Assembly: GCA_020847515.1 (NCBI GenBank)
Contig: JADLBW010000059.1
Coordinates: forward strand, 1-64,000
Source of the DNA: Pirellulales bacterium
GTDB lineage: Bacteria > Planctomycetota > Planctomycetia > Pirellulales > Lacipirellulaceae
Direction: 5' to 3'
DNA: 64,000 nucleotides
Position numbers and translations under genes: made by a program. The notes beneath the pieces are model-generated. The model ran no database searches. It was not told the DNA's origin and was given only the letters and a program-made list of their open reading frames with translations. Positions 20,677 through 30,166 of the stretch are shown here, one piece after another. Within the stretch, counting starts at the first letter, position 1, and every line of letters begins with the position of its first letter.

Positions 20677-22008
20677 TCAGGTCGCCAGGTCGACTGCTTC
20701 AGCCAACAGATCCAGCAGACCCGGTAAAGTTCGCAAATCGCCCGCGATGCGCGGGTGTGCAAATAGTCGCACCCGCTTTACATAGTCGTCGAACTGTTCA
20801 CGGGCCAGCGTCTTGACCACGGGAGAGACCTCGCCCAGCCGCCGGTAGCAACCGTCGTTGGCATAGAAGACGTCGAGCTGGAACTCGACTTCGAGTTTGG
20901 TTGGCGGGGCGTCGAACAAAACCTCGTGCGGCGCCACGATGCGCGACAAGGCGCTGCTGGCAATATTCGCAAAGTGCTCCGCACAACGAATGAGCCAGGG
21001 ATAGGGCTTGCGCGCCAATCGCTGATAGAGCACCGGATGCTCGAACAGGCTGCACTGGCAGACCCGCTTGTACAATCGCCGCGCCGGACCAAATAGCCCA
21101 TCCAGCAGTTCCGCGGCCGGTCCGTCGCCGGCGGCTCGGCGCATGGCGTCGATCATCGGCTGTTCGGCGAGTCGGAACAAGGAGTCTACGTCCAAGTGGC
21201 CGTGCAACAAGTAGAACGCCCGCTGGAGCATGGCCGTGGCGCTGCGCACCGCATGATGCCAATAGACTTCGCTGAACATCACATAGCGGGCGAACACCAT
21301 CATCTCGGCGGCGGTTTTGCCCTTGGCGGTAATGGCCAGCCGGTCGCCGGCCTCGTTGAGGCACAGGCTCTGTATCAGCCGCGGTTGATCGAAGTTGCGT
21401 CCATAGGGCACGCCGGCGTGCAGGCTGTCGCGCATGAGGTAATCCATCTTGTCGACGTCGATCGGCCCGGAGAGCATGCTGCGTAGCAGCCGCCCGCAGC
21501 GGTCTGCCGGCTTGCCGCTGAGCATTTCGATCACGTCGCGCGGCCGCAGGCGCCACTCGTCGCGCAACAAGTCGGCCAACTCGCCTTCCAGCAAGAAGCT
21601 GTTGGCGAACAGCTCATGGCTTGGGACTTGCCGAAGATTGACGTCTTCAATCGGATGGCAAAACGGCCAGTGCCCCAGGTCGTGCAACAACGCCGCCGCT
21701 ACAAAGCGCTCGGCCGCCTCAGGAGGCACGGCGGCGGCGAATCGCGGATCGTCTGCCAGGCGGTCGAGGTACAGCAGCGCCATCCGATAGACGCCCAGGG
21801 AGTGTTCGTGCCGCGTATGGTTGGCCGCCGGGTAGACGAGGCTTACCAATCCCAATTGGCTGATGTGCGCCAGTCGGCGAAATTCCGGGGCGTCGATGAG
21901 GGCCCGCACCCGCGGCGTGAGCGGCACGTCGATCTCCGGCGGAATGCGGACCAGATGCCGGCTGGAGCGCATCGCCGCAAGTTCGGGAATGTCACGCAGC
22001 GCAGACAA
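20677..22008 (-). CDS. HD domain phosphohydrolase (dGTPase-like)
   Basis: 'RRLAHISQLGLVSLVYPAANHTRHEHSLGVYRMA', 'ALLHDLGHWPFCHPIE', 'VDKMDYLMRDSLHAGVPYG'. Confidence 0.9.
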   Translation of the reverse strand: MSALRDIPELAAMRSSRHLVRIPPEIDVPLTPRVRALIDAPEFRRLAHISQLGLVSLVYPAANHTRHEHSLGVYRMALLYLDRLADDPRFAAAVPPEAAERFVAAALLHDLGHWPFCHPIEDVNLRQVPSHELFANSFLLEGELADLLRDEWRLRPRDVIEMLSGKPADRCGRLLRSMLSGPIDVDKMDYLMRDSLHAGVPYGRNFDQPRLIQSLCLNEAGDRLAITAKGKTAAEMMVFARYVMFSEVYWHHAVRSATAMLQRAFYLLHGHLDVDSLFRLAEQPMIDAMRRAAGDGPAAELLDGLFGPARRLYKRVCQCSLFEHPVLYQRLARKPYPWLIRCAEHFANIASSALSRIVAPHEVLFDAPPTKLEVEFQLDVFYANDGCYRRLGEVSPVVKTLAREQFDDYVKRVRLFAHPRIAGDLRTLPGLLDLLAEAVDLAT

Positions 22009-22014
22009 TAACGA

Positions 22015-22770
22015 TTACCTGCCAGGAATGCGGACGGGCCCGGGCGGCCTGGCCGCGACCATGCCGGGCAGCACGTACAGCCCCATAATCATGCGCAGCA
22101 GCACCGTCGCGGCGAGATATAGGGCAAAATGAAAGAAGGCGGTCAGCGGATCCAGGTCAAAGCAGACGACGGCGGCGCCGGTGCCGATGCCGATCATCAC
22201 GGCCAGAAGAATCCCCATTTGGTAAAGCTCAAGACCGTCGATTGAATAGGCCTCGCTGCCAAAGATCTGGTAGCCCAGATACCAGTAGAGTCCCCACAGC
22301 GCTGCGTAGACCAGGCCGCACGCCAGGCAGCGAACCAGCAGTTCGACGCCGCGATAGGGTTCCAGCTCATCATCCCGCAGAAAGAAATACCCGGCATACG
22401 CCAACGGCGGGCCCAAGAGAACGGCCCCGATCGCGATCAGCGGAGTCCACCATCCGGCCGACTCGATCTGCTCGCGACTATTGCCCAGCAAGAAGGCGAT
22501 AGCAGCCGTCAATACGACTGCTCCGCCCACGACCAGCGCCGCATTGAGCCGAAACTTCGTCTCCTTGCGCTTAAGCGGCTTCAGGACGTTCCGCCCCGCC
22601 GCGTTCTTGGCCCCTGGCTCGGGCTCGGGAGCGTGGATGACGACTTCGTCTTCCAGCTTGGGAATCGTGATTGGCCCCTTGCACTTGGGGCAGGCCCCGG
22701 TTTTGCCGGCATGTTGATCGCCGACCGTGAATCGAGTGCGGCAGCCGGGGCAGGTCACGTTGATGGGCAT
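22015..22770 (-). CDS. Zinc-ribbon plus multi-TM membrane protein
   Basis: N-terminal MPINVTCPGCRTRFTVGDQHAGKTGACPKCKGPITIP (two CxxC) followed by several TM helices. Confidence 0.75.
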   Translation of the reverse strand: MPINVTCPGCRTRFTVGDQHAGKTGACPKCKGPITIPKLEDEVVIHAPEPEPGAKNAAGRNVLKPLKRKETKFRLNAALVVGGAVVLTAAIAFLLGNSREQIESAGWWTPLIAIGAVLLGPPLAYAGYFFLRDDELEPYRGVELLVRCLACGLVYAALWGLYWYLGYQIFGSEAYSIDGLELYQMGILLAVMIGIGTGAAVVCFDLDPLTAFFHFALYLAATVLLRMIMGLYVLPGMVAARPPGPVRIPGR

Positions 22771-22918
22771 ACAAGAGCTAACTCGACCGAGCGCGGGCTA
22801 TGTCCGCGGGGGATGTTGACGGCTAAACCCTCAGTTTCAACTGCCCGCCGCGAGCCGTCAACAACCTTGAGAACGGGCCGCATAAGCGGCCCGTCTGAGC
22901 GGACCCGTCGCCGGTCGA

Positions 22919-23416
22919 CTAGATCGATTCCTTGAGATCGTCCTCATTGACCATGGAGAACCCCTTGGCGTTGAGGGTGTCCATGGCGATCTCAATATTG
23001 TCGACCATCAGCGCCACGGCCGCCCGGCCGCGGGGACGGGCCAATAGCGGGTAGACCTGCGTGATGTTCACTTCAGCCTGCAGCAGGGCCGTACAGACCT
23101 GAAGCATCGGCTGGGGGCTGTCGGGTAGCTCGACGCCGATGAGGTCCGATTCGACGATCGCCAGCCCGGCCCGTTCGAGCACTTCGCGACCCGCCTCCGG
23201 GTCGCTCAGCAGAAATCGCACGACGGCGCACTCGGTCGAGTCGGAGATCGTCAGGGCGACGATCCGGACATTGCTCCCTTCGAACCGGCGGACTACCTCC
23301 AGGAGCTGACCGACGCGGTTCTCCAGAAACACCGTAAACTGCCGAATCGAAGGGTAATCCCGACCGCGCATGGTCGCGTAATCGGTCCCGGCGTGTTCGC
23401 CGCCGCCGCTACTCAT
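22919..23416 (-). CDS. ACT domain-containing protein
   Basis: 'QFTVFLENRVGQLLEVVRRFEGSNVRIVALTISDSTECAVVRFLLSDPE', second half ACT-like. Confidence 0.85.
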   Translation of the reverse strand: MSSGGGEHAGTDYATMRGRDYPSIRQFTVFLENRVGQLLEVVRRFEGSNVRIVALTISDSTECAVVRFLLSDPEAGREVLERAGLAIVESDLIGVELPDSPQPMLQVCTALLQAEVNITQVYPLLARPRGRAAVALMVDNIEIAMDTLNAKGFSMVNEDDLKESI

Positions 23417-23589
23417 GTCGTGCTCCTTCAGCTATCACTTCGGCAATAGCGTCCACTATAGGGAGGTAGCCCAGCCGATGCAACGCAAATCGGGCTGCCG
23501 CCGCTACTTAGCCCCGCTACTTAGCCCGCCGCTCCAGTGACCCGGGTCGAATTGCGCGTTACATTGCCAATCCCTTCCCCCGTATCTCA

Positions 23590-24000
23590 ATGTCTCGCCC
23601 CACTCCCGCCGTTATGGAACACGAGATCCAGTTCGACGTCCGCTACTACGAGACCGATGGCCAGGGCATCGTTCACCACGCCAATTATTTTCAGTACTTT
23701 GAGCTGGCCCGCGTTGAGATGCTCAAGGCCATGGGACACGACTACGCGGAACTAGAACGGATGGGGATCTATCTGGTGGTCCATAGCATCGCCTGCAAGT
23801 ACCATCGCCCGGCCCGTTTTGGCGACCGGCTCCGCATTCAGATCCGGGTGGTAAAGGCGACGCTCGCGCGAATCGAGCACGCCTATCGCGTGTTCGCAGG
23901 CGAACGGCTCTTGGCGGAAGCCTCCAGCACCATCGCCTGCGTCGATCGCGAGGGAAACATTCGGCGGATGCCGGACCACATTTTGGGAACGACCCCGTAA
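23590..24000 (+). CDS. Acyl-CoA thioesterase, YbgC/4HBT family
   Basis: '[35 protein letters not shown]' hot-dog signature. Confidence 0.92.
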   Translation: MSRPTPAVMEHEIQFDVRYYETDGQGIVHHANYFQYFELARVEMLKAMGHDYAELERMGIYLVVHSIACKYHRPARFGDRLRIQIRVVKATLARIEHAYRVFAGERLLAEASSTIACVDREGNIRRMPDHILGTTP

Positions 24001-24041
24001 GTGAGCGAGCAAGGCAACGGAGCCAACCGATCGCCGATCAC

Positions 24042-24124
24042 CTCTCACCCCTTATCTCCGACCTCCGACCTCCGACCTCTGACCTCCGACCCTCACCTCT
24101 CACCAGTCACCCCCCACCAGCCAC
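24042..24124. repeat. Intergenic heptamer array (CTCCGAC-type)
   Basis: CTCTCAC CCCTTAT CTCCGAC CTCCGAC CTCCGAC CTCTGAC CTCCGAC CCTCAC CTCTCAC CAGTCAC CCCCCAC CAGCCAC. Confidence 0.8.
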
Positions 24125-24131
24125 ACCGTCC

Positions 24132-24707
24132 ATGCCCCAACGCATTCTCATGCTCGTCGGCGACTTCGTCGAAGATTACGAAGCCATGGTCCCGCTGCAA
24201 ATCCTGCTCATGGAGAGCCATCGGGTCGACATCGCGTGCCCGGATAAAAAGGCCGGCGAATACGTCGTCACGGCGATCCATGACTTCGAGGGCCATCAGA
24301 CTTATAGCGAGAAGCGAGGCCACAATTTCGCGATTAACCTTGATTGGAACGCCGTCGAACCGCGGAACTACGACGGCCTGGTCATCCCTGGCGGTCGGGC
24401 GCCGGAATATCTGCAGCTCAACGAACGGGTGCTCGACGTCGTGCGCTACTTCTTCCAGTCAAACAAGCCGGTGGCCGTCACGTGTCACGGCGCGATGATC
24501 CTCGCCGCAGCCGACGTCGTCCGGGGTCGCTGCTGCCAGGCTTACCCAAGCCTCAAACCAGAACTGCTCCGCGCCGGCGCCAGGTGGCAAGAGCCCAGCG
24601 CAGGGCTCGACAGCGCGTGCGTCGACGGAAATCTCGTCACCGCTCCGGCGTGGCCGGCCAACCCCGCCTGGATGCGCGAGTTCCTGCGTCTGCTGCGATG
24701 CGATTAG
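24132..24707 (+). CDS. DJ-1/PfpI family protein
   Basis: '[24 protein letters not shown]', '[15 protein letters not shown]', '[18 protein letters not shown]'. Confidence 0.9.
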   Translation: MPQRILMLVGDFVEDYEAMVPLQILLMESHRVDIACPDKKAGEYVVTAIHDFEGHQTYSEKRGHNFAINLDWNAVEPRNYDGLVIPGGRAPEYLQLNERVLDVVRYFFQSNKPVAVTCHGAMILAAADVVRGRCCQAYPSLKPELLRAGARWQEPSAGLDSACVDGNLVTAPAWPANPAWMREFLRLLRCD

Positions 24708-24855
24708 GCGAGCGCCGCACAAGCGGCGTGAAGGGCGCTCGTACGCGCCTCGTGCAAGCCTGTGCAGCGTTGTGCGTTATCCGAGCTTGCGATTCCTACC
24801 GGCGACGCCAATAGGGGAATGCGAGTTTCGGAGAAACCCGCCGCCCAACGAAAAG

Positions 24856-24895
24856 GAGGCCCGGCGTGGACCTTCCTTGCCTCGCGCCGGGCCTC
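24856..24895. terminator. Possible bidirectional terminator hairpin
   Basis: GAGGCCCGGCG ... CGCCGGGCCTC perfect 11-bp stem between convergent genes, short U/A tracts flanking. Confidence 0.45.
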
Positions 24896-25108
24896 GTCTT
24901 CATATCGCGGAAGCGGCTGACGACTCCTTCGTTCCGCTTCCGCTATCGATAGCACAACAGGACATTCCCCCTACTTAGGGCGAGGGACACAAAGACGGAT
25001 GAAAGACCGTTCGACTCGCCTCCCTTGTCGAGCCCGTTTCTTCCGCTGCGTTATCCGTCCTCGCGAGCGCTTCCGCCAATTCCTTCGGGAAGCCGCGCGG
25101 CCCCTTCG

Positions 25109-25858
25109 CTACGCCGCCACGCGAATGGCGACGCGGCTTTGCTCGACGCCGATGATGAACTCCTCAAAAATCCGGGCGTCCAAGGCTGAGGCGGTCGACG
25201 CCTCAGGATGGAACTGGGTGCCGAAGGCGAACCAGTCCAACATCTCGCTTTCAATCGCCTCTACCACGCCGTCGGGACAACGCGCCGTCACGCGGAAGCC
25301 CGGCGCCACTTCGTCAACGGCCATGTGGTGCATGCTGTTGACTCGCAACTCGCCGTCGCCGTACACGCGGTCCATGATCGAGCCGGGCGTGAGCTCGAGC
25401 GTATGGCGATGATCCGGATCGAGCGGATCCAGATGAGGCAAGGCGTGCGGCATGTCTTCGGGAATATGGAGCATCAAGTTCCCCCCCTGCGAGACGTTGA
25501 TCAGTTGCATGCCGGCGCCAATGCCCAGCACCGGCATCCGGCGCTCGGCGATGAGCCGCATCAGCTTGCGGTCTGAAGACTCGCGCCGCGGATCTTGCAG
25601 GCGAACGGCCGGATGAAGCATCCAGCCGTCGCGGCGGGGATCGAGGTCGGCGCCGCCGATCAGCAGGACGCCGTCCAAGCGATCCAGGAGCAGTTCCAGA
25701 TCTTGCTCATCTTCGTAGGGCGGGATCAACACCGGCAAAGCGTCGGCCTCGAGAACGGCTTTGAAGTATCCCGCGGCGACATAGGCGAACGCAGTTGACT
25801 CGCCCTTGGCGGACCGATAGTCGGTATTCACTCCGATGAGCGGCTTGGACATGAACAA
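25109..25858 (-). CDS. Class I glutamine amidotransferase-like (peptidase C26 family), nucleophile Cys absent
   Basis: 'KPLIGVNTDYR', 'DGVLLIGGADLDPRRDG', 'PVLGIGAGMQLINVSQGGNL', 'WFAFGTQFHPEA'. Confidence 0.85.
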   Translation of the reverse strand: MFMSKPLIGVNTDYRSAKGESTAFAYVAAGYFKAVLEADALPVLIPPYEDEQDLELLLDRLDGVLLIGGADLDPRRDGWMLHPAVRLQDPRRESSDRKLMRLIAERRMPVLGIGAGMQLINVSQGGNLMLHIPEDMPHALPHLDPLDPDHRHTLELTPGSIMDRVYGDGELRVNSMHHMAVDEVAPGFRVTARCPDGVVEAIESEMLDWFAFGTQFHPEASTASALDARIFEEFIIGVEQSRVAIRVAA

Positions 25859-26483
25859 AACTCCTTTCTGCGCGCCGTTCTTGGCGCGTCCGATGGTTTC
25901 CCTACGACTGGAACAAGCCGATCCAGGCTTGCCCTCGGCTCAGCGCCGGTCCGGCGAAATATCGCCGCCAGGCGGCTGAAGCAGCGGTCAGACAATCGCT
26001 CAATTCATCTGTGCCGAAGCGTGCGGCAGGAGACAGGCGGCAGTCCAGTCACCGAAGTGAGTAGTTGCTCGCGATGCGACCCCTCCGTGGGCGTGTGCGA
26101 CGCGTCGAATGAAGTGAGGCGTTATCCAACTCCGCTTTGCGCCCGACCGGCGAGCTTCGTCGGATCGACTTCCTATCCTGCGGCCTCAAAAACTCCTTGT
26201 GCTAGCTTGACCGTTCACCTTCGCAACAGGCGACTTAAACTGGTGCGTGCGAAATTACTGATCTGTCACGGAGGATGCAAACGAATAGCCGATCTTGATT
26301 AAAACCCGCTATGCTTGCACAACAACCTGTGCTAGCAGCTCCGTCGGATGTGGATTGCCGCACTGCGCGCGGTTCGCTTGGGGCCCATCTGCCGAGGCCT
26401 CCGGCGAAACGCCTCGACTAACAGCGACGAGAACGTCGGCCAAGGGCCGTCGCTTACGCCGACCCCTCGCGATTCCACCCATC

Positions 26484-27311
26484 TTACATGGGGATGAACG
26501 TCGGCTTGAGCAGTTGATAGCCGACCACGAAGATCGCCGCGTCGACGATCAGGTGACTGACCCACGGACCCAGTAGCGACCCGGTGCGATCGTATAGCCA
26601 GGCCCACATCGCCCCCCCGACGGCCACGCAACTGGCGAACAGCCAGGTCGCTGGACTGGCGAAGCCGAAGTATTTTCCTAGCACTAACACGTGATGAGCC
26701 ATGAAACCCACCGCGGAGATGGCGATAGCCGCTTTCGGCGCCCGTTTTTCCGCGCCGGCCGCGGAGCCCATCGGCGGCTGGGGCTGTCGGCGACTGAACC
26801 CGCCTGAGGCGCCCGGCAGTGCCGCACGCAACTGCCCGAAGACGAACCACCGCCAATAGTACTCTTCCAGCAGCGAGTGGATCAGCGAATAGAACGCGCC
26901 CAGCGCGGCGAACTTCCAGAGGCGATCGATGCCCCAGGCCTGCACCTTTGCCGCGATCTCGGTGGTTGCGGCGGCCAGCAGCGGCGAGCCCTTCAGCGCT
27001 CCGAAGTACAACCCGAACATCGCCGCGCCTACCGCGATCCCGAAGGCCAGTCCCCCGACCACGCCCCGCCCATGCAGCGGCCGAAGCGATATTCGCTTTC
27101 GCTGCACGGCCACCGCCCAGACGAGTGGAAACGCAAACTGCAGGGCCTTCGCCACATTGAACACAGTCAACTGGACCGCGGCCGGCGCGCCTTCAGCGCG
27201 AAAGAAGTACAGCCAGGTGATGAACGACGGGAAGACGAGCGCCAAAGCCGTAGCAGCCAAGTCGCGGCGCCCGAATTTCGATCGAGTTGCGTCCACACAA
27301 GCCCTCCGCAT
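26484..27311 (-). CDS. CPBP family intramembrane metalloprotease
   Basis: 'LLEEYYWRWFVFGQL' (EExxxR), 'FMAHHVLVLGKYF', 'WVSHLIVDAAI'. Confidence 0.85.
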   Translation of the reverse strand: MRRACVDATRSKFGRRDLAATALALVFPSFITWLYFFRAEGAPAAVQLTVFNVAKALQFAFPLVWAVAVQRKRISLRPLHGRGVVGGLAFGIAVGAAMFGLYFGALKGSPLLAAATTEIAAKVQAWGIDRLWKFAALGAFYSLIHSLLEEYYWRWFVFGQLRAALPGASGGFSRRQPQPPMGSAAGAEKRAPKAAIAISAVGFMAHHVLVLGKYFGFASPATWLFASCVAVGGAMWAWLYDRTGSLLGPWVSHLIVDAAIFVVGYQLLKPTFIPM

Positions 27312-27665
27312 TGGCGAGATCTAATCAAACTGCATCCATAGTACCGGCTCGTGCTGGGGCTTGCCCGTCTGAACTGGCCGTTGGTTGCAAATGTTTAGGC
27401 AGTCTCTGGTGTAGTTTGGCAACCGGCAGGGCAAATCAGTGTTGACGGCCAATAATCCGCATACAGGTACTGGAACGAATCGTACGCAGTCCGTGCGTGG
27501 AATCGTCACCAGAAACGCCGACAAAGACATCGAACCTAATCGGCCCGGCGGCCGCATACACCCTGCTTTACCGTCCAAGTGCGCTTCGGTACGCTGAAAC
27601 GTTTGCACTAAATCAATATCAATATTGGATAGAACGGCCACCGCAACGAGGCCCTGCCACTTACG

Positions 27666-28715
27666 ATGCGTTATACCCGAGTCGTGCTCGAGGCCTTCGG
27701 CTACACCCTGCCTGAGGAAGTGCTCACTAGCGAGGAGCTAGAGCAGCGCCTCGCGCCGGCGTACCAGCGGCTGCGCCTCCCCTATGGACGGCTGGAACTC
27801 ATGACCGGCATCCGCCAGCGCCGCTTCTACGCCCCGGGGACTACGCCCGGGCAGATTAGCGTCGAGAGCGGCCGCCGCGCGCTCGCGGCGGCCGGCGTCG
27901 CTGGTCGCGAGATTGGTGCCCTCGTTCACGGTTCGGTCTGTCGCGACTACCTGGAACCTGCCACCGCCTGCGGCGTGCATGCTGCGCTTGGGCTGTCGGA
28001 AAGCTGCCTCGTCTTCGACTCTTCGAACGCCTGCCTTGGCATCCTCACCGGCATGCTGCAGGTGGCCAATATGATCGAGCTGGGCCAGATCCGCGCCGGG
28101 CTCGTCGTCGGGACGGAAGACGGCCGTTCACTGGTCGAGAACACTATCGAGCGGCTTAACTCCGATCGGTCGATCGATCGCCGGCAGGTGAAGCAGTTCG
28201 TCGCTTCGCTAACCATCGGCTCCGGCAGCGTGGCGGTCGTGTTATGCGACCGCGAGCTGAGCCGTACGGAGAACCGTTTACTCGGCGGCACGGTGCTGGC
28301 CAATACGGCCCAACACGACCTGTGTCAGAGCGAGGGTCTGCAAACCTTCATGCGAACCGATAGCGAGCAACTGATGCTCGCCGGCGTCGAGACGGCGAAG
28401 CGTACCTTTGACCGATTCCTTAAAGAGCTCGACTGGTCGCGCGACGACGTCGACGCCACGATCTGCCATCAGGTCGGCGTCGCTCATCGGAAGCTGTTGT
28501 TCGAAAAGCTGAACCTGCGCGAATCGCTTGATTACAGCACGTTCGAGGTCTTGGGCAACACCGGCGCCGCCGCACTGCCGCTCACTATGGCCCTCGCGGC
28601 CGAGAACGGTCGCTTCAAGCCCGGCAGCCGCATAGCGATGCTCGGCATCGGCTCAGGAATCAACTGCCACATGCTCGGCGTCCAGTGGGGGCCGGCCAGC
28701 GACGCCGCGCGATAG
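27666..28715 (+). CDS. 3-oxoacyl-ACP synthase III / OleA-like thiolase-fold protein
   Basis: 'SVCRDYLEPATACGVHAALGLSESCLVFDSSNACLGILTGM', 'CHQVGVAHRKLL', 'GSRIAMLGIGSGINCHMLGVQW'. Confidence 0.85.
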   Translation: MRYTRVVLEAFGYTLPEEVLTSEELEQRLAPAYQRLRLPYGRLELMTGIRQRRFYAPGTTPGQISVESGRRALAAAGVAGREIGALVHGSVCRDYLEPATACGVHAALGLSESCLVFDSSNACLGILTGMLQVANMIELGQIRAGLVVGTEDGRSLVENTIERLNSDRSIDRRQVKQFVASLTIGSGSVAVVLCDRELSRTENRLLGGTVLANTAQHDLCQSEGLQTFMRTDSEQLMLAGVETAKRTFDRFLKELDWSRDDVDATICHQVGVAHRKLLFEKLNLRESLDYSTFEVLGNTGAAALPLTMALAAENGRFKPGSRIAMLGIGSGINCHMLGVQWGPASDAAR

Positions 28716-28765
28716 CGGGGGATTGGTGGCCGCAACTGGCTGCGCGGCAAGAGGGGCGCCTGGCG

Positions 28766-28793
28766 GCGGCTAGCGGCTGGCGGCTCGCGGCCT
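28766..28793. repeat. Short heptamer array
   Basis: GCGGCTA GCGGCTG GCGGCTC GCGGCCT. Confidence 0.6.
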
Positions 28794-28852
28794 GATCGTA
28801 TCCAAGAGTCAAACAATTGCGCCAACCCTCGCTTCTGCGGTAGAACTCACCG

Positions 28853-28922
28853 GGTCGGGATTCTTTTGCGACTGGCGGCCTTCGTAGCGCAAAGATTCTC
28901 CAGTCGCAAAAGCATCCCGACC
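28853..28922. repeat. Dispersed palindromic repeat, copy B
   Basis: GGTCGGGATTCTTTTGCGACTGG / CCAGTCGCAAAAGCATCCCGACC, 23-bp arms with one mismatch, 24-nt loop; between convergent genes. Confidence 0.85.
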
Positions 28923-28940
28923 TCCGTTCGACCCAGACGG

Positions 28941-29936
28941 TTACGCCTCGGACGCCCCCGTGATGGGCTCATGCCGTCCATCCTGCCTCAGCACGACCCC
29001 GTGATCGATCTCGGTGAACCCCAGCTTCGCGTAGAACGCCCCGGCGGCCTGGTTGGTGCCCATGGTTTGGGCTTCGATCGTCGCCACCCCGCGCCGCCGC
29101 AGGACGCGGATCGCCTCGCCGATGAGATAGCTCGCGTAGCCCCTGCGGCGGAGGGACGGCTCGACGTACAGCTCGAACAGACCGGCGCTCGACATGCCCC
29201 AACCCGCCGACAGCGGCTGCATGTCCCAGAACGACGCCGTCGCCACCACGGTTTGCGACTTGTCGACCAGCGAGAACACGTCTCGCTGCAGCGAGCCCCA
29301 GACGCACGCCTCCCACCAGGAGCGAGGAGGCGGATCGATCCGCTCCACCAGTTGCGTCGTACGTTTGATCGCCCGCAACTCCCGCGACACTAGCGGCCGC
29401 ACGCGGGCCAGATCGCACTGCAGGATCCGCACATAGTCCAGTTCCCGATAACCGCCGCGCAGGCAGGCGTCCAGGAACACGCCGTCTGACTGCAATACGC
29501 CCGGAATTTCACTGCCGCCGTACAAGCCCAGGTAAAAGGAGTTCAGCGGGTTGACGCCGCCGGCGTAGATCACCCCCGCGCCCCGCCCGCGCAAATAAGC
29601 TTCGCTGGCCTTGAGCAAGTCATCTGCCAGCGAACCGTCTCGTCCGCCTCCTTCGAGCATCAGCACCAGCGTCGTGCCGAGGGCCGTGTCGACCGCACGC
29701 TCGTCGTCGCTGGGGCCGAACCCGGCATGGGCGAAACCACAGGGCCGGTCGTCGCGGGTCGCCACGATAAGTCCCGCCGGATCGAAGTGCATTTTAGAAA
29801 AGACGCCGTATTCCAACAGCGGCGCCGACATCGCCTGCAATACCCCCCGCTGGGCCGGCTGGCTGCGCCAAATAGCTGCCAGATCGGGCGGATCCGAATT
29901 GCGAAAGGGGCGGAAACGGTACACGTCGGCAGTCAC
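28941..29936 (-). CDS. GNAT family N-acetyltransferase
   Basis: 'LFELYVEPSLRRRGYASYLIGEAIRVLRRRGVATIEAQTMGTNQAAGAFYAKLGF'. Confidence 0.88.
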   Translation of the reverse strand: MTADVYRFRPFRNSDPPDLAAIWRSQPAQRGVLQAMSAPLLEYGVFSKMHFDPAGLIVATRDDRPCGFAHAGFGPSDDERAVDTALGTTLVLMLEGGGRDGSLADDLLKASEAYLRGRGAGVIYAGGVNPLNSFYLGLYGGSEIPGVLQSDGVFLDACLRGGYRELDYVRILQCDLARVRPLVSRELRAIKRTTQLVERIDPPPRSWWEACVWGSLQRDVFSLVDKSQTVVATASFWDMQPLSAGWGMSSAGLFELYVEPSLRRRGYASYLIGEAIRVLRRRGVATIEAQTMGTNQAAGAFYAKLGFTEIDHGVVLRQDGRHEPITGASEA

Positions 29937-30166
29937 TCAACGGGCAGGGGTTAAAATCGGCCCGGTAAACGTCTAATCGAGCAGCAACAGCGGCGTCATG
30001 TTGCTACCCATTTTCCCGCCAGATGAGTTTTGTGCTAGCGCTGAATTCGACCTATTAATAAGCCGTCCTTTCCGTAGGGTCGGGGAAGCTCGCCGTCGTC
30101 GCCGGGCACAGGAGTGCGCGTGAACAAGTCGATGCTATAGAGGCCTAAGGCCCCTCGGCCGCCTCG

